Below are positions 1 through 7,895 of a DNA stretch of 64,000 nucleotides, one piece after another; the first letter of the stretch is position 1; every line of letters begins with the position of its first letter. Location of the stretch: contig NZ_FNAJ01000011.1 in NCBI RefSeq assembly GCF_900101905.1, positions 124,001 to 188,000 of the forward strand, written 5' to 3'. The DNA comes from Myxococcus virescens. GTDB taxonomy: Bacteria; Myxococcota; Myxococcia; Myxococcales; Myxococcaceae. The notes below the pieces were generated by a model that was not told the DNA's origin, did not search any database, and saw only the letters and a program-made list of their open reading frames with translations. Made by a program: the position numbers and the translations under genes.

Positions 1-989
1 CGGGCCTCATTGGCAGCCGCTTCCCGGTGGTGCCGCTGCATGGCCTGTCCGGGCAGTACATCCTCGTGGGTGACCAGGGTGGGGTGGCCAGCGCGCTCAA
101 CGCCGCCACCGGCCAGTTGTTGTGGCGCTGGGACAATGGTGGCCAGCCCATTGGCACCATCCAGTCGTTCCCCGTCACCCAGCTCTTCGACTACGCGAAT
201 GCCGCATACCGGGCCGCGCACCCCAACCGCGACCTCGTCTTCTTCGCCACGCGGCTGGCGGACGCTTCGCGCAACCGGGTGGTGGCCCTGAATGCCGCCA
301 CCGGCGCGCTGGTCTGGAGCTACCAGCCTGGGAATCTGGGCATGGTGGCGGGCGGCATGGTGGTGGACTACACCACCAACCGGCTCTTCGTGGCGACGCG
401 CGCGCACGCGGGCTCGCCGAACACGCTTCGCGTGCTGAACACGCTGACGGGTCAGGTGCTGGCCCAGCTCCCGGTGGGCGACGTGGAGCTGAGCCTGGTT
501 CGCAACGCGTACAGCAACCTGATTCTCGTGACGGACAGCGATGGCTTCGTGCACGGCGTGGACGCCGCCTCGGCGCAGCTCGTGTGGAGTCTGCCAGTCA
601 CCACGCGCCCGGCGCCGAACACGCCTGCCTTCACCAGCTTCGTGCGGCCCCAGGGCTCGGGCTTCGTGGCCAGTCTCGCGGCCGGCCGGGTGGCGCTGTA
701 CGACGTCTCGGGGCCCGCCCAGTCGCCGCCGGTGCTCCGGTGGAGCACGCCGATCGCGTCTCCCTCTGGCTCCTTCTCCTTCAATCGGAATGGCGTCGTG
801 CGCCTCTACGTTGGCAGCTCCGACGGACAGGTCCACCAACTGGAGCTGCTGGATGGCTCCGACTCCGGTCAGGTCTCGATTGGGGGTGCGCAGCGCATCG
901 GAACTCCCACCATCGACCACACGGTGAGCCGCCTCCACGTGGGCTCCGAAGATGGCCGCATCTGCGCGTTCCCCGTCCCTTTCCCTTGA
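1..989 (+). CDS. PQQ-like beta-propeller repeat protein, 5'-truncated
   Basis: The frame is open from base 3, so the gene begins left of the window and only about 328 C-terminal residues are present. They contain repeated blades of the PQQ-binding-like beta-propeller type, each with an alanine/glycine turn followed by tryptophan (ALNAATGALVWSYQPG, GVDAASAQLVWSLPV). Such propellers are mostly protein-binding scaffolds or quinoprotein folds, often periplasmic. No quinoprotein catalytic residues can be judged from this fragment and the N-terminus is missing, so export is unknown. The stop codon (987-989) is directly followed by the ATG of the small peptide gene, which suggests one transcript. 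The fold call is firm; the role is not. Confidence 0.8.
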   Translation, partial: GLIGSRFPVVPLHGLSGQYILVGDQGGVASALNAATGQLLWRWDNGGQPIGTIQSFPVTQLFDYANAAYRAAHPNRDLVFFATRLADASRNRVVALNAATGALVWSYQPGNLGMVAGGMVVDYTTNRLFVATRAHAGSPNTLRVLNTLTGQVLAQLPVGDVELSLVRNAYSNLILVTDSDGFVHGVDAASAQLVWSLPVTTRPAPNTPAFTSFVRPQGSGFVASLAAGRVALYDVSGPAQSPPVLRWSTPIASPSGSFSFNRNGVVRLYVGSSDGQVHQLELLDGSDSGQVSIGGAQRIGTPTIDHTVSRLHVGSEDGRICAFPVPFP

Positions 990-1172
990 ATGAAGAACGT
1001 CCCTTCTTCCTCGCTCGCACTCCTCATGACTTCGGACGCCTTCCAGACGACGCCCCCTCCTGACGCCGGCCCTGTCTATGAGGCGCCGGCCATTCTCTGG
1101 GAGCAGCCCTTCGTGGCACTGGCGCAGATTTCCCAGTGCAACATCCCCGGTGAGTCGGAGTGCATTCCCTGA
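990..1172 (+). CDS. Small RiPP-precursor-like peptide (60 aa)
   Basis: A 60-residue ORF begins immediately after the upstream stop and overlaps the next gene's GTG start by 13 bases, so it sits in a tightly coupled group. The middle reads VYEAPAILWEQPFVALAQ, a Y-x-x-P-x-I/L pattern resembling the leader motif that RRE domains recognise in lasso-type peptides. The tail SQCNIPGESECIP has two cysteines and could be a core. An HprK-like kinase follows; related kinases modify some lasso peptides. No Shine-Dalgarno is evident at ATG 990 or at the internal ATG 1026, so translation is probably coupled. No cyclase or protease gene is visible; any would lie left of the window. The precursor role is an inference. 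Confidence 0.5.
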   Translation: MKNVPSSSLALLMTSDAFQTTPPPDAGPVYEAPAILWEQPFVALAQISQCNIPGESECIP

Positions 1173-2011
1173 GCCTTCCGCCGGAAGGCCCCTCGGCGGA
1201 CGCGGCCCTCTGTCTGCGAATCGCCGGTTGGACGGGAGTTGTGGAAGTCGGCGATGCGGGCCTGCGAGACTCGCTCCGGCGCATGTTCTCCCGGTTCGTG
1301 GTGTCCCCAAGGCGACAGGGCAGTGAGGTGGCTCGGCTCGTGGCCGTGGCCCCCGCCCAGGCGCGTCCTGCTCCCGTCATTCGCGAGCTGCCACGGGTCC
1401 TCCGCGCGGAGGACGGCGCGCTGCGCCTGGCCGGCGAGGACTACGACGCGGCGCTTTCCGCTGACGGCCTCCAGGCCCACGTGGAGGGGCAGGGGCGGTT
1501 TCCCGTGGAGACGGTGCTGAAGGTGATGCTTGCCCGGGCGCTGGCCCGGCGTGGCGGGCTGCTGGTGCATGGCGTGGCGGTAGCGCACCAGGGCCGGGCC
1601 GCGCTCTTCACGGGGCACTCGGGGGCGGGGAAGAGCACGCTGGGGGCCTTGTGGGCGCAGGCGGGCGGGCAGGTGTTGTCCGATGAGTTGGTGGCTGTGT
1701 GGCCGGAGCCCGGCCAGGGCTGGCGGGCGGCGGGGACTCCGTGGAACGTGGGGCAATCCGCCGAGGCGGCGCTGAGCGCGGTGGGGACGCTGGCGTGGGA
1801 CAGCGTGTCGCGGTGGGAGTTGCAGGCCGCTGGCGATGTCGGACGGATGCTGCTCGTCAATGCCCTGCTGCCCGAGGCGACGCCCGAGGGGCGAGGTGGG
1901 CTGCTTGGCGCGGCGGGACGGTTGCTGTCGGAGGTTTCGCCCGTGCGGTTGGTGTTCGCGCGTGATGCGTCCGCGGTGGCGGTGATTCAGGGAGCGTTGG
2001 CGAATGGGTGA
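1160..2011 (+). CDS. HprK-like P-loop serine kinase family protein
   Basis: The 283-residue protein starts at GTG 1160. Its C-terminal half has the HPr kinase/phosphorylase-like core: an LLVHGVAVAHQG strand, the P-loop TGHSGAGKSTL near residue 152, and LSDELVAVWP just after it. The N-terminal ~130 residues are not recognisable. True HPr kinases sit with PTS genes and carry a second signature; none is visible. Stand-alone HprK-like proteins beside short peptides are typical of RiPP clusters (lasso-peptide kinases, ScmC-type), which fits the preceding 60-residue ORF. It overlaps miaA by 8 bases, so miaA may be co-transcribed by position only. Substrate unknown. Confidence 0.7.
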   Translation: MHSLSLPPEGPSADAALCLRIAGWTGVVEVGDAGLRDSLRRMFSRFVVSPRRQGSEVARLVAVAPAQARPAPVIRELPRVLRAEDGALRLAGEDYDAALSADGLQAHVEGQGRFPVETVLKVMLARALARRGGLLVHGVAVAHQGRAALFTGHSGAGKSTLGALWAQAGGQVLSDELVAVWPEPGQGWRAAGTPWNVGQSAEAALSAVGTLAWDSVSRWELQAAGDVGRMLLVNALLPEATPEGRGGLLGAAGRLLSEVSPVRLVFARDASAVAVIQGALANG

Positions 2012-2930
2012 GGGTGGAGCGCAGCGGCCACTGTTGACGGTGATTGCAGGGCCGACGGCGTCGGGGAAGACGGCGCTGGCGATTGCGCTGGCTCAGCGTG
2101 CTGGAGGCGAGATTGTCAGCGCGGACTCGCAGCAGGTGTACCGGCACTTCGATATCGGCACGGCGAAGCCCTCCTCGGAGGAGCTGGCCGCGGTGCCTCA
2201 TCACCTGGTGTCCGCCGTGGACCCGATGGAGGCGTTCTCCGCTGTCGAGTACCAGCGCCGTGCGGACGCCGTCATCGCGGAGATTGCCGCACGCGGCCGG
2301 CCTGTCTTCGTCGTGGGCGGCACCGGGCTGTATTTGCGCGTGTTGCTTCACGGTGTGCTCGAGGCGCCCGGGGCCTTGCCGGAGTTGAGGGCGGAGCTGG
2401 AGGCGCTGGCGGCCGGTGAGGGGCGCGAGGCGGTGCATCGGAGGCTGGCGGAGGTGGACCCGGAGACGGCGGCGAAGCTTCCTCCGCAGGACCTGGTCCG
2501 CGTCATCCGGGCGCTGGAGATTCATGCGCAGACGGGCGTGCCCGCTTCGGCGTTCCGGAAGGCCCATGCCTTCGCGCCGGACCGTTATCCCTTCCAACTG
2601 TACGTTCTGGCGCCACCGCGCGACGTGCTGTACGGGCTCATCAACACGCGCACCCGGATGTTGTTCGAGCGCGGACTCGTCGAGGAGACCCGCGAGCTGC
2701 TGGCGCGGGGCTACGCCGATGCGGCGCCCATGCGCAGCGTGGGCTATGTGCAGGCGCGCGCCGTCGTTGAGGGGCGGATGACGCGCGAAGAGGCCATTCA
2801 CGACACCGCGCAGGAGACGCGCCGCTACGCCAAGCGGCAGTTGACGTGGTTCCGGAAGGAGCCCGGTGCTGTCTTCCTGGCGCCCCCGTACGAGGCGGCG
2901 CTTCCGCTCGGCGGCTGTAGCTCACCCTGA
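2004..2930 (+). CDS. miaA: tRNA dimethylallyltransferase
   Basis: MiaA transfers a dimethylallyl group to N6 of A37 in tRNAs that read U-starting codons. The 308-residue length is normal. Visible signatures are the P-loop GPTASGKT (residues 16-23), DSQQVYRHFDIGTAKP, the VGGTGLYLRVLL segment and the C-terminal ETRRYAKRQLTWFRKE. The ATG overlaps the end of the HprK-like gene by 8 bases, so translation is probably coupled. The tRNA-Leu(CAA) in this window reads UUG and would be a natural substrate class. Nothing unusual is visible. Confidence 0.97.
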   Translation: MGEGGAQRPLLTVIAGPTASGKTALAIALAQRAGGEIVSADSQQVYRHFDIGTAKPSSEELAAVPHHLVSAVDPMEAFSAVEYQRRADAVIAEIAARGRPVFVVGGTGLYLRVLLHGVLEAPGALPELRAELEALAAGEGREAVHRRLAEVDPETAAKLPPQDLVRVIRALEIHAQTGVPASAFRKAHAFAPDRYPFQLYVLAPPRDVLYGLINTRTRMLFERGLVEETRELLARGYADAAPMRSVGYVQARAVVEGRMTREEAIHDTAQETRRYAKRQLTWFRKEPGAVFLAPPYEAALPLGGCSSP

Positions 2931-3107
2931 CGGCCCAGAGGCCGGGGCGGGCGGGGGACGGAGCGGCGTCAGCGAGCGTTGTCGGCCCCAACGCGGGGGC
3001 CCATGTTCGGCGATGGATGTGCCGGGTTCCTTTGCCGCCTGCCGACAGGCGGCTGACACGCGAGGCGGCTCGGCCTCCGAAGTGCACTCGCTTCGGGAGC
3101 AGTCACC

Positions 3108-3725
3108 ATGGCCTTCACCGATGAACGCAAACCGGAAATCCTGACCCCTGACACGAGGACGAGGGGGAACTCGGCGGCCTGGGGTGGCCCCTTCATCATG
3201 GGGATTCTGATGACGCTGCTGGGGATTGTCGCGCTGGGGGCCGCCTTCTTCACCAGCCTGGTGTCGGCCATCCTCTTCGGCGCGATGCTGGCCGCGGCAG
3301 GCGTCATGGAAGTCATCTCCGCCTTCCGGACGCGCAAGGAGGGTGGGCCGTTCTGGCTGTACCTGCTCAGCGGCATCCTCTCCGTCGTCGTGGGTCTGTT
3401 CGTCCTCGTCTACCCGGCGGCGGGACTGGGCGCCATGACCCTGCTGCTGGCGGGCTACTTCTTCGCCAGCGGGCTCTTTCACGCCGTCACGTCGGTGATG
3501 GACCGCTATCCCCGGTGGGGCTGGGACTTCCTCTACGGCGCCGTGTCCATCTTCCTGGGCATCATCGTGATGCGGCAGTGGCCCATCTCCGCCGTCTGGC
3601 TGGTGGGCACGCTGGTGGGAATCGGCATCTTCTTCCGGGGCGTGGCGCTGATGGCGGGCGCCCTCACCGTGCGCAAGGTGCTCCGATCGGGCGGTCCGAC
3701 GACGCCTGCCTCCATCTCCCACTGA
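3108..3725 (+). CDS. HdeD/DUF308 family membrane protein
   Basis: This 205-residue protein has about six hydrophobic segments after a ~25-residue polar N-terminus, with glycine-rich pairs such as GGPFIMGILMTLLGIVALGA and LSGILSVVVGLFVLVYP. The length and repeated two-helix pattern match the HdeD/DUF308 family of inner-membrane proteins; the E. coli member is linked to acid resistance, but the molecular activity is unknown. A GGGAG ribosome site precedes ATG 3108 at normal spacing. The 177 bases upstream hold no gene and probably its promoter. Confidence 0.82.
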   Translation: MAFTDERKPEILTPDTRTRGNSAAWGGPFIMGILMTLLGIVALGAAFFTSLVSAILFGAMLAAAGVMEVISAFRTRKEGGPFWLYLLSGILSVVVGLFVLVYPAAGLGAMTLLLAGYFFASGLFHAVTSVMDRYPRWGWDFLYGAVSIFLGIIVMRQWPISAVWLVGTLVGIGIFFRGVALMAGALTVRKVLRSGGPTTPASISH

Positions 3726-3843
3726 CGGGCAGGCGGCCAAGGGCACTGGCTCCCGTCCAGGGCGGACACATCCCACGTGTCCCCCTGGATTGGCGCTTGC
3801 CATGCCCCGCGCAGGCGCGGCAGCGTATGCGCCCTGCGACAAT

Positions 3844-4770
3844 ATGATCGACTACGACCCGCACCGTTGGTGGAGCTACTTCCATTACCTCCGCGGTTCC
3901 ATGGTCCGCGAGATTGTGGCCCGGGTCCTCGTCTGTGTGTTGTGGGCCGTGGGGGTCACTGCGGTCCATCATCACACCAGGCCCTTGGACATCCCGGCCA
4001 CGGTGCACACGCTGGCGGGCATCTCGCTCAGCTTGTTGCTCGTCTTCCGGACCAACGCCTCCTATGACCGCTTCTGGGAAGGCCGGAAGCTGTGGGGCGG
4101 TATCGTCAACGAGACGCGCAACCTGGCCCGTGCATCCAGCGTCTTCATGCGTCGGGACGCAGGGCTCTACGGCACGCTGCTGCGGTGGATCAGCGCTTTC
4201 CCCTATGCCGCCGCCGCGTCACTGCGGGGGGAGCGCGACCTGGGCCCCGTCGCCTCCGAGCTGCCGCGCGATGAAGCGGACGCCGTGCTGGGCAGCCAGC
4301 ACGTCCCGCTCGCGGTATCGCAGAAGATGTCCGCCGTGCTCGATGAGGGCCGGCTGCGGGGCTACTACCCCGAATACGTCCAGATGCAGCTCGACCAGAA
4401 CGTCCAACTGCTCATCGACTACATCGGCGGCTGCGAGCGCATCCACAAGACGCCCATCCCGTTCGCCTACATGATGCACCTGCGGCGAGCGCTGATCGTC
4501 TACTGCTACACGCTGCCGTTCGCGCTGGTGGATTCGTTCGGCTGGATAACGGTGCCGGCCACGTTCGTCGTCGCCTACGTCTTCTTCGGCATCGAGGAGA
4601 TTGGCGTGGAGATCGAGGACCCGTTCGGCCACGACGACAACGACCTGCCGCTGGAGCGCATCTGCGAGACGGTCCGCGGCAACCTCAAGGCGCTCATGCC
4701 CGGGAGCGCCGAGGCCATTCACGCCCCGGTCTCCGTGGTCGCCATTCCCGGCGGTGGTCAGGACGCGTAG
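3844..4770 (+). CDS. Bestrophin-family anion channel protein
   Basis: Bestrophins form pentameric anion channels; bacterial members are inner-membrane proteins. The family hallmarks are present: an N-terminal DYDPHRWW followed by RGSMVRE, the segment RTNASYDRFWEGRKLWGG, and near the C-terminus FGIEEIGVEIEDPFG followed by NDLPLE. I chose ATG 3844 because the family normally begins just before the YDPHRWW segment; an in-frame ATG at 3790 would add 18 atypical residues. Length 308 aa is normal. The last 13 bases overlap the 3' end of the convergent flavoprotein gene. Confidence 0.9.
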   Translation: MIDYDPHRWWSYFHYLRGSMVREIVARVLVCVLWAVGVTAVHHHTRPLDIPATVHTLAGISLSLLLVFRTNASYDRFWEGRKLWGGIVNETRNLARASSVFMRRDAGLYGTLLRWISAFPYAAAASLRGERDLGPVASELPRDEADAVLGSQHVPLAVSQKMSAVLDEGRLRGYYPEYVQMQLDQNVQLLIDYIGGCERIHKTPIPFAYMMHLRRALIVYCYTLPFALVDSFGWITVPATFVVAYVFFGIEEIGVEIEDPFGHDDNDLPLERICETVRGNLKALMPGSAEAIHAPVSVVAIPGGGQDA

Positions 4771-6491
4771 CGGTCCGCGGCCAGCTCGCGCGTGTCGTCC
4801 GCGGCGTGCGGCGCGGGCGCGGGCTCCATGACGGGAACTCGGCCGGTGAGGATGCGCAGCAGCCGGTCTGGGTCCACGGGCTTGGGCAGGAAGGCCTCCG
4901 CCCCCGCGTCCAGGGCCCGCTGCCGGACATGCGGCCGGTTGAGGCCACTCATCACCAGCACGCGGGTGTTTCGGGTGAGGGGATGCTGCTTCAGGCCCTC
5001 GGCCAGCCGCAGGCCGTCCACCCAATGCAGCACCACGTCCAGGAGGATGGCCGTGGGCGGCCGCCGGGCCACCGCGCAGAAGAGGGCCAGCTCGTCGGCG
5101 AAGGACACCACCGTGGCTCCGGTGCTCTCCAGCAGCGCCGTAAGCGCCTCGCGTGCGTCCGGGTCGTCATCCACGACGTAGTAGAGGTCCGGCTCCAACT
5201 CCGGCACCACCGAGGGCACCGGCTCCACCGTGGTGCGCAGCCAGGATCCCACCAGTTCCTTGAGCCCTTCCCAGCGCGCGGCTCCCAGGAGCGCGATGGG
5301 CGCGGGGCCGCTCAGGCCCAGCACTCCGCCGCCGAAGGTGCCACCCAGCGTCCGTCGCCCCTTCGCCCTGACGAAGGCCTCCGGCGCTCGAGGCCCCGCT
5401 CGGCGAAGCCAGGTCATCGTCCGGGCTCCCGCGGCGGCGTCCTCCAGCATCTCGCCCAGGCCTTCGCGCACGTAGCGGCGCTCCAGGAGGCTGGTGTCCA
5501 GCCCGCCGTCGAGCAGCGCCACCGCCGCGCGGCTGCACGAAGCCAGTGTCTCTGACAGTCCCACCTGGAGCGGGTGGCCGAAGGCCGCGGGCCCTACCGC
5601 GAGCTGCCCCGGCGCCACCAGCGTCCGGCCCGGTCCGTAGGGCAGGCGGGTGGTCTCCAGGGCCGCCAGCTCGAAGCCTTCCTCCACCAGTCCGTCACGC
5701 GCGGCCATCATCAGCACCTGGCACAGGTCCGCGGGCGTCACCGCCGGCCCGAAGGCCAGCGCGTACACCGAGTTGGCGCCAGGCAGCAGGAACAGGCCAT
5801 CGACCGTTGGCAGGGGCGCAATCCACAGCCGGCCCACCGGAGCCAGCTCCAGCCGAGGCGAAGCGTGGCGCAGGCGGGCCTGCACCGCGGGGATGGTGGG
5901 GGCAGGGCGGAAGCCCTTGAAGAAGGCGTCACCCATCAGCGGCCCGGCGCCCGAGGCCAGCGCCACCGCATGGAAGCGATCGCCACTGCCCTGGGCGCGC
6001 ACCACCAGCGAGCCCGCGCCGCGCACGGAGGCGGGCGCATCCGGCGCGGGGGCCTGCCGCTCCACGCGCTCGACGTTGCGGGGAAGGAAGCGGGCGCCCT
6101 GGGCGCTGGCCGCGGTGGCGAGCACATCCCGCACCTGCTCCAGGCCGCCCAGCCCCTGGGGCCAGCCGTCCACCACCCAGAGGCCACCGGGCGTGGAGGA
6201 CAGCAGCTCGCGCCGGCCCTCGGCGATGATTTCAACGCCGCGCAGCTCATGGGTACGCCATTCGGAGGGGATGCGGCAGCCCAGCGCGGCTAGGCGTGAG
6301 CGGCATTCCGGCGTCAGCACCGCCGGCGGGGCGGTGCGCTCCTGTGTTCCTCCGGAGTAGACGCGGACGTCCAGCGCCAGCCCGCGAGCCCTCCCGTTGA
6401 AAAGGAGTGAGGCGGCAAGCCCCGCTCCGGCAATGCCGCCTCCCACCACCGCCACCCTCGAACCTGTCGCCAGTCTGTTCCCCAGCATCAT
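4758..6491 (-). CDS. FAD-dependent oxidoreductase fused to a response-regulator receiver domain
   Basis: A 577-residue hybrid. The N-terminus has a dinucleotide-binding motif (VAVVGGGIAGAGLAAS, residues ~13-28) and a long region resembling FAD-dependent monooxygenase/oxidoreductase folds, though later flavin motifs are only loosely recognisable. From about residue 430 a complete receiver domain follows: acidic pocket VVDDDPDA, phosphoacceptor aspartate in AILLDVV, serine in VMSGLN and lysine in PKPVD. No kinase is adjacent. I infer that phosphorylation may control the flavoprotein part or its partners. Start: two ATGs in tandem (6491, 6488) after a GAGGG-like site. It is convergent with the bestrophin gene. 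Confidence 0.8.
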   Translation of the reverse strand: MMLGNRLATGSRVAVVGGGIAGAGLAASLLFNGRARGLALDVRVYSGGTQERTAPPAVLTPECRSRLAALGCRIPSEWRTHELRGVEIIAEGRRELLSSTPGGLWVVDGWPQGLGGLEQVRDVLATAASAQGARFLPRNVERVERQAPAPDAPASVRGAGSLVVRAQGSGDRFHAVALASGAGPLMGDAFFKGFRPAPTIPAVQARLRHASPRLELAPVGRLWIAPLPTVDGLFLLPGANSVYALAFGPAVTPADLCQVLMMAARDGLVEEGFELAALETTRLPYGPGRTLVAPGQLAVGPAAFGHPLQVGLSETLASCSRAAVALLDGGLDTSLLERRYVREGLGEMLEDAAAGARTMTWLRRAGPRAPEAFVRAKGRRTLGGTFGGGVLGLSGPAPIALLGAARWEGLKELVGSWLRTTVEPVPSVVPELEPDLYYVVDDDPDAREALTALLESTGATVVSFADELALFCAVARRPPTAILLDVVLHWVDGLRLAEGLKQHPLTRNTRVLVMSGLNRPHVRQRALDAGAEAFLPKPVDPDRLLRILTGRVPVMEPAPAPHAADDTRELAADRYAS

Positions 6492-6539
6492 CCGCGCCCT
6501 CGCTGCTGCCCCGCCGTTGCCTGCCTCACCTCGCCCCGT

Positions 6540-7496
6540 TCAGTGCCGCTGCGCCGGAGGCGAATTCGCGGGCCGGCCGAACACGACGACCCGATCCCGC
6601 CCCTCGCGCTTTGCCTCGTAGAGGGCCGCGTCCGCCGCCTTCATCAGCGACTCGGTGTCCTCGCGGGGCCCTTCGAAGGTATGGTCGGCGATGCCCACGC
6701 TCACGCTCAGTCCGAAGGGGGCAGGGCGGCCGTCGCTCTTCTGGACGCCGACGGCGCGCAGCCCGGTGCGGATGCGCTCGGCGAAGACGGCTGCTTCCAA
6801 CGCCGTCTGGTGCGGCAGCAGCGCGACGAACTCGTCTCCACCGAAGCGGGCCGCGAAGTCCGACTCACGCAGCTCGTGCTTCAACTGGGTGGCCAGCGCG
6901 AGAATCGCCCGGTTGCCCACGTCATGGCCCATGCCGTCGTTGATGGCCTTGAGGTGGTCCAGGTCGATGATGACGACGCTCAGCGGGTACTGGTAGCGCT
7001 GGGCCCGGCGGAACTCTTCTTCCATCCGGATGCTCAGCGCCCGGAAGTTGGCCAGTCCCGTGAGGCCGTCCGTCTGCGCCAGGATCTGCAGCCGGCGCTG
7101 CTGCTCGCTCTGGCGCAGCGCCCGGTCGATTCGGGCCAGCAGCTCCCGCGCGCTGGCCGGCTTGTGGATGAAGTCCACGGCGCCCATCTCCAGGCAGCGC
7201 TCCAGCGTGGCCTCGTCCGCGTCGCCCGTCAGGAAGATGACGGGCACGGCTTCCGTGCGCGACTCGCGCTGGAGCATCTCGAGCACCGCGAGCCCGTCTC
7301 CGCTGGGAAGGAACCTGTCCAGGAGGATGAGGTCCGGGCGGTGCTCCCGCGCCAGCTCCAGCCCCTCATCCGAATCCGGAGCGGCGAGCACATCGAAGCG
7401 TACGGCGAGCAGGTCTACGAGGCTCTCGCGGACCTGTGCGTCATCTTCGATGATGAGCAGAAGGGACCGCTCGGAGGTCCGGCCGCGCCGTTCCAT
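6540..7496 (-). CDS. dmxB: Receiver-GGDEF diguanylate cyclase (DmxB-like)
   Basis: This 318-residue response regulator makes cyclic di-GMP. Residues ~11-125 form a receiver (IIEDDAQ, aspartate in LILLDRF, threonine in FLTG, lysine in HKPA). Residues ~140-310 form a GGDEF domain with intact active site RFGGDEF and an inhibitory I-site RESD five residues before it, so the enzyme should be active and feedback-controlled. ATG 7496 is chosen because the receiver starts soon after and GGAG lies ~6 bases upstream; longer in-frame starts add unlike sequence. The architecture and my gene count match M. xanthus DmxB, the cyclase needed for fruiting-body development; the name rests on memory. Confidence 0.8.
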   Translation of the reverse strand: MERRGRTSERSLLLIIEDDAQVRESLVDLLAVRFDVLAAPDSDEGLELAREHRPDLILLDRFLPSGDGLAVLEMLQRESRTEAVPVIFLTGDADEATLERCLEMGAVDFIHKPASARELLARIDRALRQSEQQRRLQILAQTDGLTGLANFRALSIRMEEEFRRAQRYQYPLSVVIIDLDHLKAINDGMGHDVGNRAILALATQLKHELRESDFAARFGGDEFVALLPHQTALEAAVFAERIRTGLRAVGVQKSDGRPAPFGLSVSVGIADHTFEGPREDTESLMKAADAALYEAKREGRDRVVVFGRPANSPPAQRH

Positions 7497-7721
7497 GCAC
7501 CACTCCGCTTCACTCGGCTGCTGCGAAATGGCAGGCCGAAAGTCTCGGGTGCCACGCCCTGCCGTGTGCTCCCAACGCCCCTGCGCCCCACGCGCACCCG
7601 CCGCCGCCCGGTCCTGCAAGCACACCCCAACGCCCACAACCTTCACCCGAGACCTCCGGCTGCCAAGCCTGTCAGGCTCCGCGAGACGAGGCCTTTCCCC
7701 GTCATCCGTGAGCACGGTGCG

Positions 7722-7739
7722 GGAGCAAGCACCATGCCC
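7722..7739 (-). promoter_or_regulatory. Candidate sigma-54 (-24/-12) promoter
   Basis: Read on the minus strand, the element is GGGCATG-GTGC-TTGCT, against the consensus TGGCACG-N4-TTGCT. The invariant GG and GC are ten bases apart and only two consensus positions differ. It points at the diguanylate cyclase and would give a leader of about 210-215 bases. GG-N10-GC alone is common in GC-rich DNA; the fuller match makes this one worth noting. Confidence 0.4.
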
Positions 7740-7795
7740 TGCGGTGGGGGAGGGCAGTCAGAGTGTTTCCGGGCGGTTGCGCACCCTCTGCGTCG

Positions 7796-7810
7796 CCCTG
7801 TTGTACAGGG
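7796..7810. promoter_or_regulatory. 15-base dyad, possible operator
   Basis: CCCTGT-TGT-ACAGGG is a perfect inverted repeat upstream of the sigma-54-like element. It has no T-run on either side, so a terminator is unlikely. The spacing fits neither a CRP-type (N8) nor a LexA-type site. Possible operator for an unidentified dimeric regulator. Confidence 0.3.
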
Positions 7811-7895
7811 TCGGAAGACGTTGCAGCGCGCTGAGGGGCAAACCGGTAGATATTCCCGTGCGCGGGCGGACGCTCGATGGCCGCGCGACGGGGCG

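Larger units (their letters stand above)
7497..7895 (-). promoter_or_regulatory. 399-base non-coding leader upstream of the diguanylate cyclase
   Basis: No gene is supported between the TPR gene and the cyclase, both on the minus strand. The stretch is long for this compact region and holds two candidate control elements listed separately: a sigma-54-like -24/-12 element and a perfect 15-base dyad. That fits a developmentally regulated gene, but the regulatory role is inferred. Confidence 0.45.

Noticed and set aside
1160-2011. True HPr kinase/phosphorylase
   Set aside because: No PTS genes nearby and no second HprK signature; the adjacent short peptide suggests a tailoring-type kinase.
7796-7810. 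Terminator of the TPR gene
   Set aside because: The stem is short, the loop is three bases and no T-run follows in the direction of transcription.
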